Below are positions 33,073-45,635 of a stretch of DNA of 64,000 nucleotides, piece after piece. The position numbers and the translations under genes are program-made. This DNA comes from Zanthoxylum bungeanum (taxonomy: Eukaryota > Streptophyta > Magnoliopsida > Sapindales > Rutaceae). The notes beneath the pieces are model-generated. The model was not told the DNA's origin. It did not search any database and saw only the letters and a program-made list of their open reading frames with translations. The first letter of the stretch is position 1. Every line of letters begins with the position of its first letter. The stretch is from the NCBI GenBank assembly GCA_019454045.1, contig SKCR01033667.1:1-64000 (forward strand), written 5' to 3'.

Positions 33073-35391
33073 TGTAGGCACTGTATTTTTTGCATATAAG
33101 TCTTGATGATGAGACTCGTACGGAGGCACTACCCTTTAAGTTGCGGAAGTCGCGGGAAATGGACGTCGGAAGGGAAAATTCAGAAGTTAATACCTTGTTG
33201 GACTTAATTCATTTGCTTAGCTTCGGGTTCACTCGTTGGATCTCTGTTTTAAAATTCATCCTTAGCCCAAAAAAAAAACCCCGCACCCATCCAAAGCCCA
33301 TTTCGCCCAAGCCCAATCCAAAAATAATTAAAACATTTAAAACACATGTCATAAATTAAATTAAATCAAATCAAATCCAAACAAATCACCTTCCTAAATT
33401 AAAATAAATCACATGCCTAAATTAAAGAAATCAAATCAAATCCCATAAATCCATTTCCTAAACTAAAACAAATCACTTTCCTAATTGAAGAGATCATTTC
33501 CTTATGACACACAAATTAAATATTCCCCCATAATTACACAATCTCCATTTTTCTACCCGTATAAGGTAAACCCCAACCCTCTCATATAAAAAGACACATA
33601 AGCCAAACCCTTAGACATGAGGGAGCTCACTTCCCACTCCCCACAACTTTCCCCCTCTCTCTCACGCCCTAACTCTTCTTCCTCAATCTTCTTTCTCTCT
33701 CTCTAAAATTATTAAAGAAGATAAACCTTAAAATACACAACCCAGCCACTCTCGGCCACTCACAAAAAGAAAAACCTAATCTCACTTGAACCAACCTCTC
33801 TCCCTCCATCTCTTCTCACGGCCACAACCAAAAAAATATATATAAAACCCTAAAAGCAAATCAACCTCTCAACAACCCATCTCTCTCTTCATCTTTCTTT
33901 TCACTCCAACACAGAGCCACGACAATAAGAATAGCCACACATCCTTCTCTCTCTAAGGGAAAACCCTAATCTATCTAGCCACAAACCATGCACACGTAAA
34001 TGAATAAAACATGCCCCTCACAATACAAAAGACACCACCTTTTGACACAGCCACGTTCAACACCCCTCATAGCCACATGAGACACGTCCCAAGCCACAAA
34101 CTGCACCCCCTATCAAAGCACACACGTCTCCTCACTAGGCACACACGCTGCTCCTTCACAGCCCAAACACACACCACCTTTTGACACAACAAGCCAACAA
34201 CAAATCTCAGCCTAAAAACTAGCGCACACACCGACACATACATCCCCTTTATGAGCCGAGACACACACCCAAGACAGTCGACAAACAGCCCCTAAAATGC
34301 CCTGAACTTCACTGAAATACAGCCCCCAAAACAGCAGCAAAATAACCCAAAAAATAGTCCATAAACACCACAAAAAGCCCATGAAAACAGTGTCAAAACT
34401 GAGATGAAAACAGCAGCGAAACTGAATCGAAAAGTGGAGAAAACAGTGAGCAAAACGGTAGGGAAACCGTATCAGAAAACCATAAAAGTTATGGAGCACT
34501 GACCCTTCCGGCGACGTCCCAACGCACTCCCGAGAAGCGACTTAAAAAGTAAGACCTGATGACACCCTTTGTTATATTTTATTTTGTTATCCCGGACACG
34601 GCATCCTTTTTTGGACGTGGAATACGTCCAACCGGGTATGCGAAGTCCTATATTGAAAACGGCCAAGTTCTTTGGTCACATATTTATTGTTTCGTTTTTT
34701 ATTTCGTATTATTAGTCTTTCATTATTTCGCATTTAATTTACTTTTATTGTTGTTTTATTACTCCGCATTTATTTTGTGTTATTTATCTTTCTTCATTAT
34801 TTCGCATTTTAGTTTATTATTCATCTCTTCGGTTATTTATTGTTATATGCATTATCATATTTCATGTATGTCAACATTGTGTTAATGATTGTGTTGTGTT
34901 AATGCTTGAGTGTTGCCTCTCATGGTATATCGGATGGAAACCCAGACGTAAATTCCGTAGCCGAATCCGAATGGACGGTAGTGTGGTTTGTACTTGGGAT
35001 ACAACTCCACGTACCGCTTGAGGAAACGTTCACGCATGTGTTCATGAGATTGTGTGCTTGCCGTTATTTCGACTTATTTTTATGCAAGCAAACTTAGATA
35101 TAGGTTGTATGCAAACTTAGATGTAGGTTATTCTTGCGTATGTATGTTGAGTAGACTTGGTTAAGATTATTGCACAAATCCTTTCATTACAAGTGGCATA
35201 AGTAAGGGACCATTCTGAACCCAACGGTTTGAGGTCTCCCCTTGTGAGGGGTGAATGCGGCCTTAAATCATTTTCCCAATTTACACTGGGTGGCGACTCC
35301 TTTATTCTCCGGTTTAGTCCCCCGTGGGCTACTCTGTACTCCCGACTAAGCCGTGAGCCTAGAACAGCGTCGCTGATTTCCGTGTCCTACA
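33073..35391 (+). repeat. 3' LTR of the Tat/Ogre-like element
   Basis: Starts TGTAGGCACTGTATTTTTTG, ends GTGTCCTACA, and differs from the 5' LTR only by scattered substitutions and small indels. This suggests a recent insertion relative to the other elements here. The TATA-like motif is at 33585-33593. Confidence 0.9.
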
Positions 35392-35396
35392 TTTTC

Positions 35397-37794
35397 CTAC
35401 TTCGTTACCTTTATCAATAATTTGTCACAGTATGGTTATGTTTATTTGATGAAACAGAAATCGGAAAACTTTGAAAAGTTCAAGGAATTCCAAAATGAAG
35501 TAGAAAAATAGACTAGTAAATATATTAAATGTCTTCGATCTGATCGAGGCGGTGAATATATGAGTGGTGAGTTCACCGATTATTTAAAGAAGAATGGGAT
35601 TCTCGCTCAATATACTCCTCCAGATACTCCACAGGACAATGGAGTGTCCGAAAGGAGAAATCAGACTTTATTGGATATGGTTCGATCAATGTTGAGTTTT
35701 ACAGATTTGCCCTATTATTTATGGGGTTATGCTCTTTTAACTGCTGCTCATCTTTTGAATAAGATTCCTTCCAAGGCTGTTCCTACAACTCCATATGAGA
35801 TATGGACTGGTAAGAAACTGAATCTTAATTATGTTAAGATTTGGGGCTGTCCTGCCTATATCAGGATGGCTCAGCCAGATAAGCTTTCGCCTCGAGGGTA
35901 AAAGTTTAGGTTTGTTGGATATCCTTCAAATACGAAAGGATATTTTTTCTATGATATCGAGCATCGAAATATGTTCGTAACTCGCTTCGTAAAATTTATA
36001 GAGGTAGAATTTTTATCTAAAGGAGGTAATCATAGACATGTTGAAATTGATGAAGTATAACCTGGAACCAATGAACCAGTGGAGGAACCTGACGTTCAAA
36101 TAGATGAAGAGACTTCTAAACACACACTCCGTAGGTCCCAAGGGGTGTCTAGACCTCCTGAACGCTTGTATTTGATACAAGAAAAGAGTTTGGATGTTCT
36201 CTTAATTGAAGAGACTAACCTTTACATCTATAGAGAAGCGATGTTGGACATCGACTCCATGAAGTGGAAAGAGGCCATGAAATCAGAGTTAGACTATATA
36301 CATAAGAATCAAGTTTGGGACTTGGTTCTGCTTCCTGAAGGAATTGTTCCTATCGGTAGTAAATGGGTTTACAAGAGGAAGCGTGGGCCTGACAGAAAGG
36401 TTGAAACCTTTAAGGCCAGACTGGTAGCTAAAGGTTACACGCAGTGACCTTGTGTCGACTACGATGAAACTTTTTCGCCAGTTGCGATGCTAAAATCTAT
36501 AAGGATTTTATTATCTATTGCTGCTTACCATGATTATGAGATTTGGCAAATGGATGTCAAAATGACTTTTCTTAATGGGTTTCTTGATGAAGAAATCTAT
36601 ATGGAACAGCCGGAGGGTTTTGTATCCAACAAAACCTTAGGCAAGGTCTGTAAGCTTAAGAAGTCCATTTATGGACTTAAACAAGCTTCGCGAAGTTGGA
36701 ATCTTCGATTCGATGAGATTATTAGATTGTCTGATTTTCTCAAGAATACAGAAGAATCCTATGTGTACCAGAAGGCCAGTAGGAGTATGATAGTATTTTT
36801 GGTTCTTTATGTTGATGACATCCTAATCATTGGGAATGATATAGGAATGATGCAAGACGTCAAAGCTTACCTCTGTAAGAATTTCTCCATGAAGGACCTG
36901 GGTGAAGCTTCTTATATCTTGGGTATAAAGCTCTATAGAGATAGATAAATGAAGCTTATTGGGTTATCCCAATCGACATACATAGATAAGATCTTAGAAC
37001 GGTATAATTTTGCTAACTGTAAGACAACAAATTTACCGTTCAGACATGGCATTCATCTTTCGAAAAAGATGTGTCCTCAAATAGAAGATGAGAAGATTAG
37101 AATATCTAATCAGCCTTATGTTTCGTGTTTGGGTAGCATAATGTATGCCATGTTATGTATGAGGCCTGATATTAGCTACGCAGTTAGTGTAACCAGTAGA
37201 TATCAGTCCAATCTAGGAAATGATCATTGGATGGCTGTTAAACATATCCTGAAGTATCTTAAAGGTACTAAGGATAAGTTTATCATTTATGGAGGAAATG
37301 AAATACAGGTTAACGGGTATACGGATTCTGATTTCCAATCGGATCCCGATGATAGAAATTCTACATTAGGATTCATATTTACCTTTAACGGAGGTGCAGT
37401 TTGTTGGAAAAGTTCCAAACAGGGGTCTACAGCTGATTCCACCACAGAGGCGGAATATATTGCTGCTTCTGAAGCTGCAAAAGAAGCTGTTTGGCTTAAG
37501 AAGTTTATCACAGAATTGGGAGTTGTCCCAAGTATCGAGAATCTGATTTCGTTATATTGTGATAATACTGGTGCCATTGCACAACCAAAAGAACCGAGGG
37601 CGTATCAGAAGTCGAAGCATGTGGAACGAAAGTACCACATTATTCGAGAGATTGTGTCGCGAGGTGACATTATCGTGTGCAAAGTTCCCAGTGAAGATAA
37701 TGTAGCAGACTCGCTCACAAAGGCCATACCTCTGAAGTTATTTGATAAACATGTGGAGTCGATGGGTATTAGATACAATCGATATTGGCACTAG
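35397..37794 (+). pseudogene. Copia P pol, 3' part: integrase, RT and RNase H
   Basis: Resumes the interrupted integrase (YGYVYLMKQKSENFEKFK; KCLRSDRGGEYMSGEFTDYL; PDTPQDNGVSERRNQTLLDM), giving the second Asp and the Glu of the DDE set. RT follows (FKARLVAKGYTQ; YDETFSPVAMLKSIRILLS; KSIYGLKQASRSWN; LYVDDILIIGN), then RNase H (GSIMYAMLCMRPDISYAVSV; VNGYTDSDFQSDPDDRNS; TEAEYIAASEAAKEAVWLKK; KHVERKYHIIREIV). All pieces share one frame, broken only by in-frame stops at 35509, 35899, 36058, 36445 and 36946. The stop at 37792 is the natural end, 16 bp before the 3' LTR. Confidence 0.92.
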
Positions 37795-37810
37795 AGCAAG
37801 TGAGAGATTT

Positions 37811-40206
37811 TGTTAGGGTTGGTGCTCTGAGCGCCAATTTCTTATGTATTTCCCTGTAAATACTTTTGTATATATTTTATTAATGAATAAAATAGACAGT
37901 TTATGTAATATAAATTCTTTTATTATATGGTAAAGACGTAAATGACCATAGATTGATTGGTTATGATATAGTTGTAAAAGCGTCACAACCGACATTGAGC
38001 GGTATCATAACAATATCATTCTTTAACTGTTCCTGGTCAAGGCTTACAATTACTTGGTCAGTAAGTAAACTCGTTGAGATCGGTACGTGTCGTATATTGG
38101 AATGTTGGATTCTAATGGTTTCTCAATGAACCATGAGTCTCGAGAGACTCGTATAGACACGTAGGTGTTTATATCGGATAAACACTGAATGACTCATCGA
38201 AGATTCTTAATAGATGGTACACCAACGTCAATAAGAATCTTCTCGGGTTGAGTGAGCATAGTGATCCTCTGACTTGAGGTACCACTGTGGATATGTAAGG
38301 TATCCTCCACACTTTGATGGCAGTCACGTCACCGATCTATTTAGATCAGACCTCCGCCTGTTCGTTAGGTGTGGACTGGTCCTCATGATATCTTATGTGT
38401 ATCAAGATAGGATCTGTTAGTTCTATGGACAGAGCATAGGTATCCATTATGGAATTAGCAATCTGTTAAATCCATGGGCTCGTGGTACAGTGTAGAAATC
38501 AGTTCTAAGTGTTATTTAAGAGATTGCTAATAGAATCGTCGACGAGATTATAACTAAAGAGATTTGACATTTATATCTATATCTCTGGGATAATCCGGAT
38601 ACCTGTGACAGAAGGATTATACGTATGTAGTGACCTCGACCTGTATGGTTTAGAGATTTTATCCGTGTTCGTCATAATTTATGGGTAGGTAGATTATGGA
38701 CACGAAATTGGATTTCGTGACGGATATGCCTGAACCTAGAGAGTCTCACTAATGAGTTATACTCGTTGGGCTCTAGGGCAACTTTTATAAATAATACTGA
38801 TTATTTATAAGTCGTTTAACGGTTAAACGAAGATACATGCTTTATAGATCTTTTGGCCATTTATTAAATGTCGAATTGTGATATTTGACATTTATAATTA
38901 ATATATGTATTTTGATTATTTAATGTAAATATAATACATATATTTTGAGATATTTATATTTAATTATTTATTTATTCAATTGTTGAATAATTAAATTAAT
39001 TAAATATTTAATATCTTATTTCTTATTAAGATAAGATAAATGGCAACTTTTAATTGGATAAAATGGCCAATTATGATTGGTTTCATTTGACATGATTTAA
39101 TTGGTTGGTTTTAGATAAACATTAATTTGATTAATGTTTTAAGACCACAAATTAATTAAATATATTTCCTATTAATTAAAACAAAAATGAAAAAATGTGA
39201 TTTTTATTTATTTCCCAAAAAATCGGTAAATGAGGGAATTATTTAAGCCATTTTTCCTTTTTTGTTATTCATTCTACAAACCCTAAAAAATCAAATACAA
39301 AGAGAGGAAAAGAGAAAATGAGGAAAAAAAGGAAGAAAACTTTGGAAATCAAGCATTTTTGTAAGTTTTTTTTCTTACTTCTCCTTTCATGAAAAATGTT
39401 TCTAGCATACTAAGCTTCAACATGTGTAGCCTAGTTTGTTCTCAACTCTTTTATGATTTTGATTTGATGATTTGGGGCTTGAATGAAAGATGGAAGCATG
39501 TATAGTTAATTAGAATGCTTGAAAATGGTTTATTAAGCTTTCTTTGGTCATTTTTATGGCTAGTTGTCATTCTAGAGTCTTTTAGCCACTCATGTTAGAC
39601 CTAGAATTGTTCTTGAGGTATTTCATGTTGGTGAGGCTCAATTGGTGTTGTAAGAATTGAATTAAAGTCTTGAATTTGATTAATTTGGTGTTAATTTGGT
39701 TAATTTGTGAAATTATAAAATTAGGGTTTCCAACCTTCACCAAATTTGAGACTTTTCATATATGTGATGAGTTTTGATGTATATATGATGTATATTAAAT
39801 TTGGGAATTTTTGGATTTGATCTTGGTATGTTTTGAACAAAAATGACCAAATTATAAATCTTGAAAATTGAGGGACCATTCGGCAATTTGGGAAAAATCT
39901 GTTTCTTTGATTTTCAAACTGTATTTTCATGTATTAGACATGAATAAATCATTTTGGAATTGATTTGGAATCAATTAGAATTGTATTTGACAATTTTGGA
40001 CTAAAATGATTAAAATACAAAGTTTTGGGGCAAAATGGTAAATTCTGAAAAATCTGATTTTTGGGTAAAAATTTCAGTTTTTGAGTATTGAGTAATTGAA
40101 ATAAATTAGTTTATTTTAATTGCCCAAGAAAAATAATTGAAATCGGAATATTTTGATTTTCCGCGATCCGCTGCGTTTACCCGAATTACCACCCGAAACC
40201 CCAACA
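37811..40206 (+). repeat. 3' LTR of copia P
   Basis: Starts TGTTAGGGTTGG and ends ACCCCAACA, followed by the duplication GAAAC. It is 2396 bp and aligns with the 5' LTR and the solo LTR throughout. Confidence 0.93.
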
Positions 40207-40211
40207 GAAAC

Positions 40212-41171
40212 GACATCCCTCTCCCGACCATCATGGTGTAGTCACCTTCAGCAATGTCCTTCCATGAATCAAGTAGCTGCAAAGAAGAAATAACATGGTT
40301 AGTGGTTCTAGAATCAACAATCTAAGCGGATTTATCATCCTCCTCTAATAGAGATTCGATAACAAGTATATTGTATTTACATGTGATCTTCTTCTATTTC
40401 AGTACAATAAGGTATTTAAGACAGTTCCTTTTTCTAATTCTCATCCTTGTTGCAATTGAAACACTTTCCTTTGGGCTTGGCATCCTTGAAGCTTTTCTTA
40501 TTCTTCTTAATGGGCTTTGCCTTAGCCATCCCAGTGTATTTCTTCTTCTTCTTTGCAGATTTAGAATATTCGGGAACATTTGCCTCTTTAATGGGCTTAC
40601 AAGGATTCACCAATATGGATTCGTAATAGGTGAGCTCATATAGCAGTTGAGTCAAAGTAACAGACAACTTATTCATAATATAATTGCTTTTAAACTATAG
40701 GAAACTCTTCGGAAGAGTTTATATTACCCTCCTCAATACGAGCTCCATGAGTTTCGGTCGTTTTGAGATAGGTTATCATCCTCAAGGCATGCTCTTGGAC
40801 TGATGTTCCTTCTTTCATCCTAGCGGTCATCGCTGAGGCCATAGCCTCATGATGCTGCCGCTCCGAAGACTGCCTGAACATGCCCTGTAATGACAGCATC
40901 ATCAAAGATGTTGTAGCCATTGGCTCATGCTTTGCAGCAAGAACCTCAGACATCTATGCTAGCAAGTAGCGGAAGGCTTTCTCATTGGCCGCAACCCATT
41001 TCTAATGGCATCGCGCACAGCTTGGCCATAATTTCTGGCTGGCTCGGGAGGACATTCCTCCACCAGGACAAACTTAAGGTCTTCACAGACCAAGATGACA
41101 TTCCTGTTACTTTTCCATTTAACATAATTTTCTCTCGTGAACTTGCCATTAGAGAGAATAGCAATAATTAG
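40212..41171 (-). pseudogene. Copia element M: gag and protease
   Basis: Minus-strand copia gag begins near 41164 (KIMLNGKVTGMSSW), continues through MSEVLAAKHEPMATTSLMML and ARMKEGTSVQEHALRMITYL (40953-40690), then a Lys-rich tail and a knuckle start CFNCNKDEN where the CCHC box is broken (40434). Protease follows near 40330-40212 with WIVDSRTTNHVISSLQLLDS; the family D-S-G triad is D-S-R here. The sequence runs to 40212 and continues at 21989 after element P. Frameshifts and stops separate the segments. Confidence 0.85.
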
Positions 41172-41872
41172 AGAAATTATGGCTGAAATAAAATAAAATA
41201 AACATGCATTTAATATTCATTCATCGCATATTAAAATTATCTAATATTTATGCATAAAAGTAAACATGATACATGAACCATGTATAATAAATTAGAAACC
41301 TAAAAGAATTATTATGTCACAGAAATCTATCATTCCACAAATAAGTGTTATCGTAGGGTAGGTCAAATATTTGCATGATAGATTGAGACAATCTCAGTTG
41401 ATTAATATATGCGGGAATAACTCTTATTCATATGTTAACCAACCACTATTTGATTTGATCAAGGAATTTTGAGTAACATTTAATTAATCCTTCGTGAGTG
41501 TAACCCGTTGTTTCGAAACCCGTAGACTTAACTAGTGATATATCGTTGTATGATAGTTCAGTTAACCAGATACATCTAGAGTTTCTATCCTTTGTGAATC
41601 CAAATTTGATATTAACCCAAAATGAACACCATCCGTAGGGGGACGAAAACAAAGCCGCTCAAGGCGCCTTTTGAATCTCACATTTTCGGACGAACAACGG
41701 AGATCACATGATATATTATCGTATATCATTCTCCCACTCACTATTTTAATTTTAAAGTTTCTACTTAAAATATCTAATATTATAATTCACCAGTGTCTAT
41801 AAGTTTATACGCGGCTAAAACTTAACTCTACTTGACGCTAGTGTATAATTAGTGATCTAACCAATTTTAACT
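41172..41872 (-). mobile_element. Probable leader/LTR flank of copia M
   Basis: Upstream of M gag on the minus strand. It is AT-rich and lacks genes, with a CCGCTCAAGGCGCC patch near 41661. It is cut at 41872 by the Athila-type element. No clear tRNA-Met primer site was found, so the LTR boundary is unknown. The same stretch appears to continue at 45454-45635 and 53505 onward. Confidence 0.4.
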
Positions 41873-43098
41873 TGATGAACACTAAAAAGTGCACATTTAT
41901 TAAAAGAAATATTAATCATTTTACACTTGTAGTTTCATTAATCTCCTTAATTTAGTTTATTTATAAAATAATAATTAAATTTATGTTTATATATTTTTAT
42001 TATGATTTTTTATCTTATGTAGGTGAAATAATACTTGGGATGCATAACTAGAAAAATGGACATGACATTTGGATTTTGGAGGTAAAAAACTTGAAAAGGC
42101 GTTCTAATAGTGTACAAATTCAGAAATTCCAACCCTGCATAATTTTCATATTTTGGCCATAATTTTTTACTCCGATATCGGATTGAAGTGATTTCAGTTC
42201 CCGATGAAAGAAGACTCAAAGATCTACAATTTTTCTATTGATAAGTTTTATAGTTCTGAAGTTTTCAAGACCGAAATTGATGAAAAATCCAAATTGTGTT
42301 ATATGTAATTATTAGAAAAAAACAAAAGCAAAAAGACAATAGACAAAATAATACAAAAACATAAAAAAAAATCAGTGGAAAGAAATTGCAATTGCAAGCT
42401 CAGCTTGCAATTTGCATAAGAGGTGATGAGCACCTCTATAAATAGAGGTGCTCAACATTTCATTTTCCTTAGCAAATTTCTACATGTCTCTCTGAGACTT
42501 TGTGGGATGAGCTCTTGTATGTATTTCTTTCCTTTTATAATTTATTTTTCTTTATTAATAAAATTATGAGTGTTTTTATTTATATTGGCACATATAATAC
42601 TTGAATCATATAAATGAGAGAAAATGAACTATTAAAGATCTGAATTAATTATAGACAATACAGTACCGCCTATATGACTGGTTTTATATATTTGGCATAA
42701 TTGAGTACCTAACTGGACTTGTTATAGACAAATGTTATCACCGTCTTTATGGCTGATTTTATATGTTTTGGCATATTGTGTACCTTAGCATGACTAATTA
42801 TTGACAGGACGGATCACATGTGTTGGCATAATTAATATCTGATAATTATGAAATAAATTGATTAATAAATAATTATAATTTATGTTTTAAAAAAAATAAA
42901 AATTATTTTATATTTAAAATATCAAGAGTGGATCCCCTAACCATACTATTTTATTTTGTTGCTTTTATTTTATTAGTTGGAATTATTATTTTATCTTATT
43001 AAATTTATTCCATGTGGATCGACCCCAGACTTACCGGGTTATTTTATGACTTCGACACTCATATACTTGGGAATAAAGAACCACTTTTGAGCGTGTCA
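41873..43098 (+). repeat. 5' LTR of the Athila-type element (1226 bp)
   Basis: Contains two palindromes upstream of the presumed start site (42391-42411; 42428-42453, the latter centred on a TATA box), then TCTCTCTGAGACTTTGTGGG. A block of about 400 bp (roughly 42587-42993), absent from the 3' LTR, carries three degenerate copies of a TATAGACA...GGCATA unit. Confidence 0.9.
42428..42453 (+). promoter_or_regulatory. TATA box inside a perfect palindrome
   Basis: Arms GAGCACCTCTA and TAGAGGTGCTC flank TAAA, so that TATAAATA lies at the dyad centre. The 3' LTR has an imperfect version at 45190-45215. It is positioned as the core promoter of the LTR; function is inferred. Confidence 0.6.
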
Positions 43099-44602
43099 AG
43101 TTTTTGGCGCCGTTATCGGGGAATAAAATTTAATAGATAGAGTATTAATTTAACATTATTATATTTTTTTCACTTTTGTGTGTTTAAAAAAAAATCTTTT
43201 ATATTTTTTGTTGTTTTGTGTATTTTGTAAAAAAAAAAAAAACCATCACTTTTCTAAATTATAGTCTCGAGAATTTAATTTTCAAAGACCATGTTTGCCG
43301 ATTTGTAAGAAAATTGGATGGGAAACATATCTTTGACCCATAGAGGGCGTTCAAGCCGTTACTGGACGTAAAATTATAGGAAGATGTGAGCCACAATCAC
43401 AATTACATTTCAATATACTATTTTGATTTTTTTAACTATAGTTTTTCTTTTTAGCAGCAGTGTTGTAGATTCAATTGTCAATAACACACGAATCATGTGA
43501 TGTCTTCTAAACTATACTTCTTCTTATTCAGACATTGGGGAACATGTCTCAATTTGGTTGGGGAGAGAATAGTTGACTAAAATATTTTTATTTTTTATTT
43601 TTTTAAAAAAATTATTTTTTTTGTGTAAAAAAATAAAAAATTATTTTTATTTTTAATGTAATTCATAACAAGTTATTTTTATTTCTTTCATTTTGAATCA
43701 TTTAAATTTGTGAATTCTCCATGAAGTTGTTTAAATTTTATTTTCACATGCTCATTTGACAAGTATTATCAACTTACATGGTAACATATAATCATGGGTT
43801 GAAAGTGAAAATTTTGTAATATTCAATTCTCTAGTTTGTTGGAGGCAGCACCTAAAAATAATGAAATTTGTGTTTTTCTTTAAAAAAAATGGGGCAAATA
43901 AAAAAAAAACTAATTAAGCTTCTACTTAGAAACCATACATCTTATCTCAACAAGTAGTGATTGTTCGCGTAAAACAGTAGAACTTGAGTTAAAAAAGAGG
44001 AAAAAAGAAAAAAAAAAGGTATGTGAATAAGTTTGATTTCATAGCCTTTCTAACTCGAGCAATTAAGTTCGTATGGGTGTTTTAACACTTAGTGCCATAA
44101 GGCCAACTGGTCTAGGAATCATCGGCCCAAGGCTCGTTACATAGGTTAAAGAGAAAACTTAAGGAAATCAGACACTTATTCTTTTTAACATCTGAGATCT
44201 GAGCAATTAAGTCTGTATGGGTGTCTTAACACCTAGTGCCATAAAACCAACTAGTTTGGGAGTAATTGACCCAATGCTCGCTACAAGGATTGAAGATATA
44301 TTATTATTTTTAAAAAATATATATTTTTAAATAAACTCTCATTGCCAAAATGTGTGAACTCTAATATAATTTAGGACAAAAATATTATTCTCTTTTCAAC
44401 AAGATCTGTGAATATTATGGGCACAATGAATTGATTGATGCCTTGTTTTATGTATGTATGGAAGAAATATAAAAAATACAAGAGAATTTACTTATTTGAT
44501 CATTTAGAAAGAAATAAAACAATTATTAATTTGGATAAGCATTTATTTTTGAAAGTTTTTCGCTTAAATTATTAGGGACTAGTAATAAGCTGGTTGGGGG
44601 TG

Positions 44603-45453
44603 TGATGAATACTAAATAGTTCACATTTATTAAAAGATAAATTAATCATTTCACATTTGTAGTTTCATTAATCTCCTTAATTTAGGATATTTATAAAATA
44701 ATAATTAAATTTATGTTTTATATATTTTTATTGTGATTTTTTTCTTATGTAGTTGAAATAATACTTTGGATGCATAACTAGAAAAATGGACATGACATTT
44801 GGATTTTGGAGGCCAAAAAAATGAAATGGCGTTCTAACAGTGTACAAATTTAGAAACTCCAACCATGCGTAATTTTTGTATTTTTACTCCGATATCGGAT
44901 TGAAGTGATTCCAGTTCCCGGTGAAAAAAGACTCAAAGATCTACAATTTTATTTTTTATAAGTTTTTCTAATTATGAAGTTTTCAAGACCGAAATTGATG
45001 AAAAATCCAAAGTGTGTTATATGTAATTATTAGAAAAAAACAAAGTAAAAAGACAAAAGAATAAAAACAAACATAAAATGACAAAACATAGAAAAAATAC
45101 ATTCAATTTCTTTTCACTTTTCGGTGGAAAGAAATTGCAATTGCAAGCTGTGCTTTGCAAGCTCAGCTTGCAATTTGCATAAGAGGTGCTGAGCGCTTCT
45201 ATAAATAGAGGTGTTCAACATTTAATTTTCCTTAGCAAATTTCTACAGGTCTCTCTAAGACTTTGTGAGATGAGCTATTGTGTGTATTTGTTTCTTTTGT
45301 AATTTATTTTTCTTTTATTAATAAAATTATGAGTGTTTTTATTTATATCTTATTAAATTTATTCTCAATGGATCGACCCCGGACTTACCGGGTTATTTTA
45401 TTACTACGACACTCTTATACTTGGGAGTAAATAATCACTTTTTGAGCGTGTCA
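44603..45453 (+). repeat. 3' LTR of the Athila-type element (851 bp)
   Basis: Collinear with the 5' LTR except for the missing block of about 400 bp after ATTATGAGTGTTTTTATTTA. The TATA box is at 45200-45207. Confidence 0.9.
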
Positions 45454-45635
45454 TAACTTTTAAAATGTTATTCAGTAATATACATTAGTCTCCACTAATA
45501 TTTTACTTAATTAAACTAATTTAATTAAGTTTGGTTTAGTGACCTAATTTATTTTAACTCTTAAAATATTAGTTCACTAACAAGTTTAAAATTCCTCAAA
45601 TGGATAAATTTTAATTAAACTATTTAATTAATGTA
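45454..45635 (-). mobile_element. Flank of copia M between two insertions
   Basis: A 182-bp AT-rich island lying between the Athila-type element and the Tekay-like element. It begins with the TAACT duplication and ends with ATGTA. It is probably part of the same old LTR region as 41172-41872 and 53505 onward. Confidence 0.4.

Larger units (their letters stand above)
26711..35391 (+). mobile_element. Non-autonomous Tat/Ogre-like gypsy element (LARD type, TSD TTTTC)
   Basis: Two LTRs of 2325 and 2319 bp (26711-29035; 33073-35391), each TGTAGG...CCTACA, flank a 4.0-kb interior. The target duplication TTTTC is perfect (26706-26710 and 35392-35396). Three bases after the 5' LTR stands TGGCGACTCCACTGGGGA (29039-29056), the primer-site type I associate with Tat/Ogre elements. 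A purine-rich GTGGGGCCGAC precedes the 3' LTR. The interior has no gag or pol, only non-coding sequence and tandem repeats. It must depend on enzymes of a related element. Confidence 0.9.
21990..40206 (+). mobile_element. Copia element P, complete with nested insertion (TSD GAAAC)
   Basis: A full-length Ty1/copia element, 18.2 kb long because an 8.7-kb gypsy element sits in its integrase. LTRs are 21990-24356 (ending CCAATA, a decayed CCAACA) and 37811-40206 (ending CCAACA). Both flanks carry GAAAC (21985-21989 and 40207-40211), a perfect 5-bp target duplication. The primer site TGGTATCAGAGC starts at 24361, matching initiator tRNA-Met as usual for copia. Host sequence on both sides is the protease/post-protease region of element M. 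Gag-pol carries frameshifts, stops and a damaged protease site, so P is not autonomous. Confidence 0.95.
41873..45453 (+). mobile_element. Athila-type non-autonomous element (TSD TAACT)
   Basis: 5' LTR 41873-43098 and 3' LTR 44603-45453, both TGATGAA...GCGTGTCA, flank a 1.5-kb interior. The target duplication TAACT is perfect (41868-41872 and 45454-45458). The primer site TGGCGCCGTTATCGGGGA (43105-43122) is of the tRNA-Asp type known from Athila. The polypurine tract GGTTGGGGGTG precedes the 3' LTR. There is no gag or pol. The interior holds a degenerate direct repeat (GAGCAATTAAGT... near 44058 and again near 44203) with the phrase TTAGTGCCATAA. Confidence 0.92.

Noticed and set aside
37287..37577. 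Antisense 96-residue frame over RNase H (also 58085-58375)
   Set aside because: Mirror shadow of the conserved copia RNase H frame; conserved only because the sense strand is.
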